A stretch of DNA of 64,000 nucleotides from Isoetes taiwanensis (lineage: Eukaryota > Streptophyta > Lycopodiopsida > Isoetales > Isoetaceae): contig JAJEKV010000013.1 of NCBI GenBank assembly GCA_021234155.1, forward strand, positions 1,005,787-1,069,786. The letters run 5' to 3'. The stretch's first letter is position 1. Each line of letters starts with the position of its first letter. Made by a program: the position numbers and the translations under genes. Of the stretch, positions 55,767-64,000 are shown piece after piece. Below the pieces are notes generated by a model. The model was not told where the DNA came from, did not search any database, and saw nothing but the letters and a program-made list of their open reading frames with translations.

Positions 55767-56310
55767 TGACCTGGCACATGTGGTGGTGCCATTTTGTACC
55801 ACCATGCCACATGGACTGCTGACATGGCATACATGTTGTCAACATCATTCCAGCTAAATTACTTTAACTAGAACACTTTGAACTTGATTATTACATGTTG
55901 TAACACGTCTATGATGACATGGCACATGTGGTGGTGCCACATGTATCGCCAACTGTATAGTAAATGCCACGTGGACTGTTGACATGGCATACATTTATCA
56001 ACATCATTCCAGCTAAATTACTTTAACTAGTTTCACTTTGAACTTGATGATTACATGGCATGACACGTCTATGACGACCTGGCATATGTGGTGATGCCAC
56101 ATGTACTACCAAATGTATAGTGTATGCACATAGACTGCTGACATATTCTTGCAGCCATTTTCAACTTGATAATTACATGGCATGATATGTCTATGTTGAC
56201 ATGGCACATGTGGTGCCACATGTACTGCCAAATGTACAGTCCATGCCACATTATTTGTTGGTGTGGCAAGGCATGCCTGCCACATGTGATGTTAACATGG
56301 CTATCTCTTA
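55767..56310. repeat. Satellite-like tandem array, unit about 120-155 bp
   Basis: About four units starting near 55767, 55915, 56072 and 56194. Each contains catggcacatgtggtg or a variant, gccacatgtact, a gactg(c/t)tgacatggcata stretch, and in the first two units catcattccagctaaattactttaacta. It begins just after LTR E. Confidence 0.85.
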
Positions 56311-56453
56311 ACAATCATGTTATTTTTTTTAGTTATTACCAAGGTTTATTTTAACAAAGTCTTTTCTGCGGTACATGTTTTTTAACATGTCAAATGTGCA
56401 GCTTTGTAGAACTTAATGGAAAAACTAAATGATAAGAACAAGCAGATAGAACA

Positions 56454-56469
56454 GATAATATATTTATAA
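56454..56469. repeat. Target site duplication of the LINE, left copy
   Basis: GATAATATATTTATAA, matching 58531-58546 at 15 of 16 bases. Confidence 0.7.
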
Positions 56470-56746
56470 CGATCTAGCAGAGCACTTAATGAGCAAACTA
56501 GCAAGACTGTCACATGCAAAGTTTTGGAGCTCTTGAGAGGAGGAGGAGACCACTGGTGGGCGCTGTGATGGCCGCCATGTAGGGTCTCGACGCAGTTTTC
56601 TTCATAACTTATGGCTCGAGTGTCAGATTCGGGTGTTCTTTAGTGCGTTGGAAAGCTAGAGATGTGAGCTTTCTATTGGTATATAATTCATACAATCTTG
56701 TTGTGTCTATCTGGAACGGATTTAGAGCTTACAAATTTCGGCTACC

Positions 56747-57442
56747 ATGGCAAATCCTAGTTTGCCAGCTTCCGGAACACGTTCGTCAGCCAAGAAAATG
56801 GTAGGTGGTGCTTCTGCTTCTTCTTTTGCGTATGATATGAATTCTCCTTTGCCGTTTCCTAATTTATCTGATAATTCTGCCTCAATCCTCTTACTTTTGA
56901 CCCTTCTCTTGTTAATGAGTACAAGCTTGCAACACTTTGCCCCTCTGTCTAAATCTGCACCTTTGTCTACTTCTCATGTAGAGACCACTGTAAATACTTC
57001 TACTGTTGCTTCTGCCTCCTTTGTGTCTACTTCTGCTGGGTGTGTATCTGCTCCTTCTGCTCCGTGGGGTTCTTCTGATGCTATGGCTAGAGCACCTTCT
57101 ACACGATTTAGCGATTGGATCAAACGTGATTTGACATCCAGTGTGCAATCTGCTCGTGTTTCTGCTACATTGAATATTATGTTACAGAATAACAAGAAAG
57201 AATTGAGCTCGTATCTAAATGAGTTACAAGCACAAGATGAACGTATGGATGTTCAGTTGCCTCTTGAGGGTGTATTCTATGAGGCACAGCAGCGTTCAAA
57301 CGCTTTTATACAAGCTGGCCTAGCGGTTGTCGAAGTTGATTATAATGCTCATTTGCAGTGTGTTCATAACCTTGTGTCTCATGTAGTTGTTTGCCATTTC
57401 ACTGGACAATTTTTGATCTCAGGAGAGTTGGATTCTGGCTAA
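56747..57442 (+). CDS. LINE ORF1 protein, N-terminal part
   Basis: 231 codons from an ATG in good context (ccATGGca). The N-terminal part is Ser/Ala/Pro-rich and low complexity. It is followed by a more structured helical segment (FSDWIKRDLTSSVQSARVSA; LQNNKKELSSYLNELQAQDE). The frame closes at 57442, while the next ORF overlaps and continues the protein, so a frameshift lies at about 57400-57430. LINE ORF1 proteins bind element RNA. Confidence 0.6.
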   Translation: MANPSLPASGTRSSAKKMVGGASASSFAYDMNSPLPFPNLSDNSASILLLLTLLLLMSTSLQHFAPLSKSAPLSTSHVETTVNTSTVASASFVSTSAGCVSAPSAPWGSSDAMARAPSTRFSDWIKRDLTSSVQSARVSATLNIMLQNNKKELSSYLNELQAQDERMDVQLPLEGVFYEAQQRSNAFIQAGLAVVEVDYNAHLQCVHNLVSHVVVCHFTGQFLISGELDSG

Positions 57443-58443
57443 AACATCACCTTCAGAGACTGGGTCTCCCTCATTATGCGTCTCTCAAGGTTTTGGATAA
57501 AGATAATAATTTCTTCCTGGTCATGTTTGACTCTTCACTTGCAGTTGACAGGCTTGTGGAGCGTGGTGTTGATCCTCTTTTGGAACATTATCTTCTATAT
57601 CAGGTTTATTCTCCTGGATTCTTGTCATGTAAGTCTGGTGCATTGCGCATGCCGTGTTGGCTTGCCTTAGAGGATTTTCCACTAGAATTGCAAGTGTCTG
57701 ATTTTATGATTGCCATTGCCAATGGATTGGGTATGCATCTTGCCCATTCTATTGTTAATGGTCCTCGAATTTGTGTATCTCTTCCTACTTGTGTTTCTAT
57801 TCCTCAGTCAGTGGTGGTCAAAAGTGGCCCACTTTTTTTCAAATACAAACTACGTCTGCTTAATGGACCCGAGCTGGCCAAGATATTTTCCAATATTGAG
57901 GCTTTTGCTACTTACAGGTCGAGGCATACTTTTGTCTCTACCTCCCCAACTACTCCTATCCCATGTCACATAGCATCCACTTCACTTGAATGTCGTGTTG
58001 TATCATCTTCTTCCTCATCTGCCTTTGCACTAGTTAATCCGCTAGTATTACCAGCCCCTGTGCCTTCTTCTTTAGCTATTTCTGCACTATCGTCTTCTTC
58101 TATTGCATCTCCGCCTCAGTCTATATCAGTAGACCCTCTGAATGAGGATCAACACTCTCATCTTCAGGACATTGCTCAGAAGCAAGAATTATTGGAAGAA
58201 GGATGGTCTACTCCATGCCTGAAGAAACTTGCACGTCGCAAAAATAGCTCGGCTCCTCAATCTGCGTTGGTTCACTCTGTAGTTCCAATATCTGCTACAA
58301 TTGTTCAAGTGGATGTTCCTGATTCAATGGCATTGAGACACCAGGGAACAAATCAAGTTGCTGTTAATGATTCTATGGATGTGGAAGTTCGACCTGGTTA
58401 TATTGTCATGCTTAGATGGGTGGCCCTGCTCAGTTGGATCTAA
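57391..58443 (+). CDS. LINE ORF1 protein, DUF4283-like part
   Basis: Continues ORF1 after the frameshift. The pattern LKHHLQRLGLPHYASLKVLD, NNFFLVMFDSSLAVDRLVER, ALRMPCWLALEDFPLELQVS, IAIANGLGMHLA matches the DUF4283 domain typical of plant LINE ORF1 and related gag-like proteins. A Ser-rich linker and a Gln/acidic segment follow. No CCHC knuckle is seen. Ends at a stop at 58443, right where the 3' tail begins. Confidence 0.65.
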   Translation: MPFHWTIFDLRRVGFWLKHHLQRLGLPHYASLKVLDKDNNFFLVMFDSSLAVDRLVERGVDPLLEHYLLYQVYSPGFLSCKSGALRMPCWLALEDFPLELQVSDFMIAIANGLGMHLAHSIVNGPRICVSLPTCVSIPQSVVVKSGPLFFKYKLRLLNGPELAKIFSNIEAFATYRSRHTFVSTSPTTPIPCHIASTSLECRVVSSSSSSAFALVNPLVLPAPVPSSLAISALSSSSIASPPQSISVDPLNEDQHSHLQDIAQKQELLEEGWSTPCLKKLARRKNSSAPQSALVHSVVPISATIVQVDVPDSMALRHQGTNQVAVNDSMDVEVRPGYIVMLRWVALLSWI

Positions 58444-58530
58444 TTGTCTGTTGGGCTTTTTATTCCTGTCTCTGCATTGTATTATGTATTATGTTAGTAT
58501 GTTATTAATAAAGTCTGACGTCCTTCAAAA

Positions 58531-58546
58531 GATAATAGATTTATAA
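58531..58546. repeat. Target site duplication of the LINE, right copy
   Basis: GATAATAGATTTATAA, directly after the A run. Confidence 0.7.
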
Positions 58547-58591
58547 TAATGGTCTTTTACACAAGTAGTTGATGTAACAAAATTTGGGCTA

Positions 58592-59330
58592 TCATGGTAA
58601 AACTGCAACAAAATTTCTGCACATATGTTTACGTCTATATAATGCCAACAAACTGCTGATGGTAATGTCATCGTCATCTTCTGTTTCATAATCTTCTTCA
58701 GCTATTTTAGGGTCATGTTTTGCTACTGGAGATTGAACTTCATTATGATTATTCACTGTTGATGCTATAGCATTTGGAACACCTATTGTCTGAAAACCTA
58801 CAGAGTTGAGCTCAGTTGCCAAACCAACCTACTCTGGACTGAAGGGATTAGAATGCATGCCTGGCAACCAAAGGCTCGTAATCCCTGTCGAATCCCAAGA
58901 CTCACATTGTTGACTTGAATTTGTAGCTGCCAAATTACACCATTTAAGAAAATTTTTATTTGAACCAAATAAACAAACTCAATGATCTTGCCTTTAGATT
59001 CAATGGTGTGTGTGGTGGCCTCCACTTGATCAAACTTCTCTTTAATAGAACTAGCACCTTTGATTGGAGATGTATGCTCCAAGTTAGTTTCAGCATCTTC
59101 TTTCTGACCTGTGGTTGCATCTTCATTCTGATATATGATTGCATCTTCTTTTTTATCTTTGACAGATGGAGCTTTACGTTTTCCAGCAGGTCCAGCAGTC
59201 TTAGTAGCAGTCGAAACATTCTTAACAGATCCAACATTCTTCCTTTTTTGCAGATTCCACGTTCTTAGTTGATCCCTCTGAATTATGTACCTTATTCTTC
59301 TTCACAATCCAACGCTCGGTTAGGTATAAG
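58592..59330 (-). pseudogene. Lys/Glu-rich protein fragment of unknown identity
   Basis: Minus-strand frames from about 59300 read a low-complexity basic protein (KNVGSVKNVSTATKTAGPAG, KRKAPSVKDKKEDAI, NLEHTSPIKGASSIKEKFDQ). After a possible intron there is a C-terminal part (FQTIGVPNAIASTVNNHNEV, an acidic EEDYETEDDDD, then ISSLLALYRRKHMCRNF) ending at 58592. At least one frame change occurs near 59245. I recognise no domain. It may be a decayed gene or part of a transposon. Confidence 0.3.
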
Positions 59331-59970
59331 CCATAGCTCGTGAGGTTTATGGATTCGGCGGATTTGCATGACTAAACTTCCGAGATGTTTTTCGGCCTAC
59401 CTATTTTTTTTTACCTACCACGTATTTTGGAACTAACCCCATTTCTTGCCTACACCGAAAGCATATCCTAGTCGACTTGGCCCATTTGCTACCTTCAAAA
59501 CATGTTGACTATGATCATTGAGCTATGAAATATATGTTGACTATGATCATTAAGCTAAGGAAGAAAAAACACATCATACAAAAATCTTTATGCGATGTGC
59601 CCATAGACAAAGACCTCGAAGCAAAATTGTTATGTGCGCATAGACAAGACCTCCGAATAAAGGAGCTTTGAGTATTGCTATAAAAACCTAGTGTCTGCTA
59701 AGCATATCCACCCGAATAATCCATGCATTTATCCATTATATGAGACAATTTCAATGGTCTAACCATGTTACATATATACAGCAACCACAACCGGTTAATG
59801 ACGTCTACTCTATCAAAACTACCCTGGGTGTATGTAGCCAGACTTGCTTAGAACTCAAGTGCACTATTCGCCAGCCGTTTATGTTGCCAAGTCTATGCTC
59901 CTGCACTTTACACAACGATTCTATGCAAATAGAAATGGGTGGAAACGTATTATGCAACCTACACATATCA
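59331..59970. other. Unassigned region
   Basis: AT-rich, with no coding signal I can support. Confidence 0.4.
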
Positions 59971-59989
59971 TGTGACTCCAAGTCCACAA
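59971..59989. repeat. Target site duplication of the SINE-like insertion, copy 1
   Basis: TGTGACTCCAAGTCCACAA, identical to 60079-60097. Confidence 0.9.
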
Positions 59990-60078
59990 AATTCTTTTTT
60001 TTGTTTGAAGGCATGGTTGGTGGGACTTGCACCCGCCCACGTCTCCCACCCAATGGTACCCAGTGGGCTTTGAACCCT
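59990..60078 (-). mobile_element. Short SINE-like insertion (89 bp)
   Basis: Between perfect 19-bp direct repeats. On the minus strand it starts AAGGGTTCAAAGCCC, close to a pol III B box (GGTTCRANNCC), continues GC-rich (ctgggtaccattgggtggga) and ends in an A run followed by GAATT before the TSD. The A box is missing, so it is probably 5'-truncated. Retroposition by a LINE machinery is the natural explanation. Confidence 0.75.
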
Positions 60079-60097
60079 TGTGACTCCAAGTCCACAA
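60079..60097. repeat. Target site duplication of the SINE-like insertion, copy 2
   Basis: TGTGACTCCAAGTCCACAA, identical to 59971-59989. Confidence 0.9.
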
Positions 60098-60623
60098 TTG
60101 CCTGTTGCCCTGCTTTTAAGGTCTTCTTATGATATCATGCAGTTTCTAAGGTCTTTCTTATGGAAGAAGACCACAATTTCTTAAGTCCACCAGTCCAAGA
60201 CTTTGTCTAGAAATTGCTCATTGATAGCAGTGGGCAAAGTTCGGGGAACACTATAAACCAACCGATTGAAATTAAAAATTTTCTGGTTAAATTAGCATAT
60301 TGCAGGAATTTGTCCGGCAAGTTTTCTTATGGTTTCTTAATAAGACAATGGATAATTCCAGCTCTAAACACAAGATATCCTAGTGTACGGTCTCCATGTC
60401 TCGCGCACTTAAGAGGTGTGAATGTGGCAAATTGTCAAAACAACTCCAATTTGCTCGGCCAAGGTGTCTCTGGATACTTAGTGTTGTACCTAATGCAATG
60501 GAAAAAAATCTGCCTTAAAAAAATCGCGAGTCGAAGAGCTATAGGCCGTAGAAAGTTGGGGGGTTTAGGCGCCCCCACCGCCTGACATGTAGCCCTGTCT
60601 CACCATGTGTGAACCCTCTTTCG
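60098..60623. other. Unassigned region
   Basis: A 123-codon plus-strand frame (60214-60585) has no recognisable content. No support for a gene. Confidence 0.35.
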
Positions 60624-60624
60624 A

Positions 60625-60673
60625 GCCCCCCCCCCCCCCCCTCCCCCCCTCCCCCCCCACCCCCCCCCCCCCG
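60625..60673. repeat. Poly-C tract
   Basis: About 48 bases almost entirely C, broken by single T and A residues. A second C run lies near 60750. G-quadruplex potential on the minus strand. Confidence 0.9.
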
Positions 60674-61048
60674 CTAGGCGGGCGCACCAATGATGGCCCA
60701 GGTAGAACCCTATTTCATCACCGTCCACCCGCCACCACATGCGTGAACCCCCCCCCCTGAGTGCCCCTCCCCATCGCCCCCTAACCGAACTGGCATGGGC
60801 CTCACACAATTCTTGCGTCCGCGGGGCCCGAGATGGCCATCATGGCCCAATGGTCCAGAGACCACGCGTACGGGAGCCATCGACCGCTACCAAATCTGGC
60901 CCTATTAGCCCATGTTTGCCACCATCTCATGAACTAAATCACTGCAATTACCCCTAATCCGACTCAGTTTGCTCTTCTATGCCGAATTGGAGACACATTT
61001 TGGGTGGACGCGCCCTGCACAATTGGGTAGAGGCCTCATCATTCGGCA

Positions 61049-61060
61049 TGGGGCTTTAAA
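61049..61060 (+). promoter_or_regulatory. TATA box of the small gene
   Basis: ggctttaaaagg lies about 190 bp upstream of the ATG and about 120 bp upstream of a 5' UTR intron donor. Confidence 0.5.
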
Positions 61061-61079
61061 AGGGAGGAAGGAAATGCCA

Positions 61080-61546
61080 TTCGATCAAAATCCCCGGATC
61101 AGTTCAAAGGGTTGCTACGTCGTTCTCAGTTTGCAGTCATCCTAAGCTCCGTCCATATCAGTCTACTACGATCATCTAAGTAAGCTCCTGATCCCTTCAT
61201 TTAGCTTCATTTGGCTTATTCTTGATTTCTTGTTAGATTGCAGCGCCATGGATAGTTGGAGGAAGATCCCGAGCTCCAGCCCATATCGAAAACCGCCTCC
61301 CTCCCCAGCGAAGAAGAGAGAGCATCGAGACTCTGGCGCCTCTCAGGGGACCGAAGACCTCGGCTCCTTCACTCTGACACGCTCTGAAATTTATGATGCA
61401 GTGGGGTCAAACTTGGCTGTTGAAGTCACCCAGAGATTACTGATCAAGTGCAGCACGCCAAGGATGACAACGACATGGTCCACTGCCGTGTGACTGTTGC
61501 TGAAGGGGATCGGGTTAAGTTCGAGAGCCCGGTTAATCCAGAATAA
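61080..61546 (+). CDS. Small unknown protein gene with a 5' UTR intron
   Basis: TATA-like sequence, then a 5' UTR with a GT-AG intron (donor at 61180, acceptor CAG at 61241-61243), then ATG at 61248 in a good context (gccATGGa). The frame MDSWRKIPSSSPYRKPPPSP, a KKRE basic patch, then EDLGSFTLTRSEIYDAVGSN ends at TGA 61491-61493 (81 codons before the stop). From 61427 another frame carries HPEITDQVQHAKDDNDMVHC and RVTVAEGDRVKFESPVNPE, ending at TAA 61544-61546. That text reads as real protein, so a single-base shift near 61426 probably truncated a protein of about 99 residues, or the base is a sequence error. I do not recognise the family. It is basic and Pro-rich at the N-terminus and acidic toward the C-terminus. 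Confidence 0.55.
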
Positions 61547-61860
61547 TTCAGTTGCTGCTTCTGGCGAAAATGGATGTTTACATATCTAATCTATAGCCCT
61601 CTGATATGCCCTAAGTACCTAGCTGATTGTGCACTCTGCTAGAAGGGTTTTTTGTTTTATTTTGTAATGTCAAACTTCATAAGGCAATTTTGTGGAGATA
61701 TGAAATGTAATATCCTTGAAGACATCCATAAGACAGCTTGTTTGTGTATTTAACTTGGCATTTTGTATTCAACAAAAAATGATTGTTATGTCCATATGCT
61801 TTCTAAACATTAAAAAGACAATTGAAGTCCTCCTCCTTTTGCACAATGTTTGGTAGCACA
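61547..61860. other. 3' flank of the small gene
   Basis: AT-rich and probably the 3' UTR and flank. No further ORF is supported. Confidence 0.4.
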
Positions 61861-62086
61861 CATTACTACTCTTCTATGGTCTCGTCCGAATCATATTCAT
61901 CATGTATCAATGGATTCTAAATGTCAACTCTACAAATATCAACTCCACATGCCAAAGATAGCTACATACCATTTCTACTGTGTTTGTGTTCAAAGGTAGT
62001 TTTGGTGTTGCCTCATTTACCTGCAATACCAAAAGTATGTTAAGATAAGTGAGCACAACATTACATCAAAGTTCCTGCTGCATACC

Positions 62087-62320
62087 TGTGCAGACCTCCA
62101 TGTTCTAAAGAAGCCCTCGTCCATTCCCCTTGCTGTAGCAAGAGCTTCGGCATCAACTCCAATCTCAGCCATCTTCCGAATATGTCTGGCCTTGTCAATT
62201 GCCCTGACTTCATCATTTCCTGACCCTGTGTTTGCTGCTGCATATTTTATCCAGTTGTGTATCCATACTCAAAGAGTTAGCTAAAGGATTGAATGTTCTT
62301 TGTTTGCTGGCAAGGTCCCA
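62087..62320 (-). other. Possible 3' exon after the transposase
   Basis: A minus-strand frame reads AAANTGSGNDEVRAIDKARH, IRKMAEIGVDAEALATARGM and DEGFFRTWRSAQ, and meets a GTATGC donor at 62087. In the frame of the transposase extension, sense codons continue past its stop (SNIRSPLKRWDLASKQRTFN). This could be a C-terminal exon of the same protein or a captured gene piece. Confidence 0.35.
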
Positions 62321-62350
62321 TCTCTTCAAAGGCGAACGGATGTTGCTGAC

Positions 62351-64000
62351 TTAGTTAGGTGCAGGCTCGACCAAGGGGATGCAGCCCTCTATGCTAATTG
62401 ATTGAGGATGCACCTCATCTCCCTCACATAAGTGTATGTCTTCAAGACTGCAACCTATGTCCAGGGTTTGTGTTTGAGGGGCTATCATGCTATCATGACC
62501 TGCCTGCTCTCCAGATACTTGCATAATACCCACCTCTTCATTCTGGCTACTCGGCACACAAGTCTCCCAATTGTCATCCTCTCCAATGAACTGCCTTGCC
62601 TTGCCTTGCCTTTGTCTCATCCTGTTCATAACAGCCAACCTCCTAGCCTTTGCAGCCTCATTCAATGGTCTTTGGCAGCCAAAGATGGCTTTCACCCTGG
62701 ATTGGCCTGTTGGATACACAAATGCCCTCAGCCTTCTGGTGCTCTCCTCATACAAAGCTTCTGCTTGCTTCGTACTTTCCCTCTCTAGCCTGTTTGCAGC
62801 AGCCCGCCTGCGGGCTTCTTCCCTTTCAACCCTCCTCCTGGCTGTCACCACTTTCTTAAGGGCAGCTTGCTGGCTCTTCAGTCTCTCAGCCTCCTCTCGT
62901 CTTGCCTTCTCTGCTGCAAGTGCTTGACAGAATTCATTGCTATTAATGTGCACTCTTCCATGCAGATTAGGTGCAATCTCCCTCCTCCTCCTTGTTGCAT
63001 CGTGGATGCCCTGACTTGGAGCAACATGGGATGATTGCTGGCATGGAGTAGGACCTGCTGCTGCTCTATGGTGTAGGACTTGCTGCATTGTTCCCAAGCT
63101 ATCTTTTGCACGGTCACATGTTGCTTGTACATATTCCTCCCATTGCAAGTCAACTTCTTACATGTTGAAACCCTCCATGTTCAACCCTTGGTCACATGGT
63201 TGTCCCATTGGTTCATTCCTATCAACTTCATCCATTTGTGCACTCTCATTTGCTGCAGGCTGCACAATGGAGATAGCCAATCCATCTTCAATTACTGCTG
63301 GTTGATCAAGTATTGGTGCTGACACATAAACTTCCTCCCGAGCAAAACTATTGCCTTCCTTTCCAGGCACCACCTTTGTTGGATTGAATGGCCATATCCT
63401 TGTAGCCATGAAACTAGCCTTTATATTTGAAACTGTTAAACCTGCAGCCATGGACATAGATATCAATTCAGCTATGTCTTCCCTCTTAGGTTCAGACCTG
63501 CCTTTTTTGACCATGTATTCTGCCCTCAATCTTTTGAAAGCTGCCTTGAATGGCGCAAAGCATGAGACATCTAGTGGTTGTAGCCTATGTGATGTATATG
63601 CAGGTAATAGTGCAAAATGTATTCCCATATCTTTAATATGACATCCAGTTCTACATGGCTTCCATGCCCATCAAGCAAGATCAGATGTGGTCGTTCAGGT
63701 GATACTCCTCCAGGCACTCTACATTGGAAGTGGGACAACCAAGACTTAAAGAGTTCAGTTGTCATCCAAGCTGACTGCTGGACAGCTTGAACTGCTCCCT
63801 CCTCACACCTGGCTATGTTGTCCTGCCTCATCCTAGTTCCCTTGAAACATACTAGGTATTTTAAACCCTTCTGCATTTACACACATTAAGATTGTAACCC
63901 ATTCCCTAGTATTCATGACTAGCTCACTAACCCTATTCTCACATTTCCTTGCAATTATCTTTAGGCCCTTTACTTTCCCAGCTTGGATCCCGGTCTCATC
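62351..64000 (-). pseudogene. pogo/Tigger-like DDE transposase, C-terminal part, running off the window
   Basis: The minus strand reads DETGIQAGKVKGLKIIARKC at the right edge (first catalytic Asp). After a frame change near 63870 come VCFKGTRMRQDN, QQSAWMTTELFKSWLSHFQC, HLILLDGHGSHVELDV (second Asp). After another change near 63600 come LLPAYTSHRLQPLDVSCFAP (third catalytic position, Asp) and FKAAFKRLRAEY, SMAAGLTVSNIKASFMATRI, WPFNP. This is the DDE_1 family of CENP-B/pogo/Tigger transposases. An in-frame TAA at 63158-63160 separates a 265-codon extension with a long Arg/Ala/Glu-rich coiled coil (ALAAEKARREEAERLKSQQA) and an acidic end. The N-terminal HTH DNA-binding domain would be beyond the window. 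No terminal inverted repeat is seen. Confidence 0.85.

Larger units (their letters stand above)
56470..58530 (+). mobile_element. ORF1-only LINE (non-autonomous L1-type element)
   Basis: The 2.06-kb unit is bounded by 16-bp near-identical direct repeats and ends with a short A run (cttcaaaa) after an aataaag signal at about 58507. It contains a 5' UTR, an ORF1 with a DUF4283-like segment, then immediately a LINE-like 3' tail (tgttgggctttttattcctg). No endonuclease or reverse transcriptase ORF is present, so it would depend on a full-length LINE. Confidence 0.72.

Noticed and set aside
60214-60585. 123-codon plus-strand ORF
   Set aside because: No recognisable domain, no splice or promoter context, mixed composition. 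Probably chance.
60600-60809. Gly-rich 69-codon minus-strand ORF
   Set aside because: Created by the poly-C tract.

Overview
The window looks like repeat-rich nuclear DNA of a land plant. Support comes from long-LTR Ty3/gypsy chromoviruses with initiator-tRNA-Met type primer sites, a Ty1/copia element, a LINE with a DUF4283-like ORF1, and a three-exon LigB/DOPA-dioxygenase-like gene. I cannot name the species. Only two stretches look like host genes: the dioxygenase at 1226-2161 (-) and a small unknown gene at 61.05-61.55 kb (+). Possible scattered exons on the minus strand at 46-53 kb are weaker.

Most of 4.4-41.9 kb is one nested stack that can be resolved base by base. A Ty3/gypsy element C (+, 35357-41893) had its gag interrupted by a Ty1/copia element (-; LTR 34295-35356). 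The copia element was split by a large chromovirus B (9140-33321, -, TSD TCCAG, LTRs of about 1.63 kb). B's 3' LTR was split by a Tat-like gypsy element A (9440-20427, -, TSD CTACC, LTRs 572/592 bp). The distal part of the copia element, with an attached gypsy gag fragment, lies inverted at about 4680-8367.

The most interesting content is in element B. Between its primer binding site and gag, B carries about 4.2 kb of extra sequence. The first ORF there (31092 to 29975, -) starts like a histone H3 tail (Met, then ARTKQT-RK) and ends in a recognisable H3 histone fold (LLIRK, IHAKRVT, MPKDI, LARRIR). B also encodes an integrase C-terminal chromodomain, so one element carries both an H3-like protein and a chromodomain. 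The reading frames are broken. Differences between B's two LTRs, and between A's two LTRs, cluster in CG-rich blocks while AT-rich blocks are almost identical, so some of the breaks may be sequence errors.

From 42 to 60 kb there are degenerate short tandem repeats (42.06-43.5 kb), an LTR fragment D split by a 676-bp block full of CGCGTACGCG-type palindromes (44457-45132), and a low-complexity stretch with many local tandem duplications (46-53.7 kb). These are followed by LTR E (54243-55755), a satellite-like array (55.77-56.3 kb), an ORF1-only LINE bounded by near-perfect 16-bp duplications (56470-58530), and an 89-bp SINE-like insertion with a 19-bp TSD (59990-60078). The right edge holds the C-terminal part of a pogo/Tigger-like DDE transposase on the minus strand, running out of the window.
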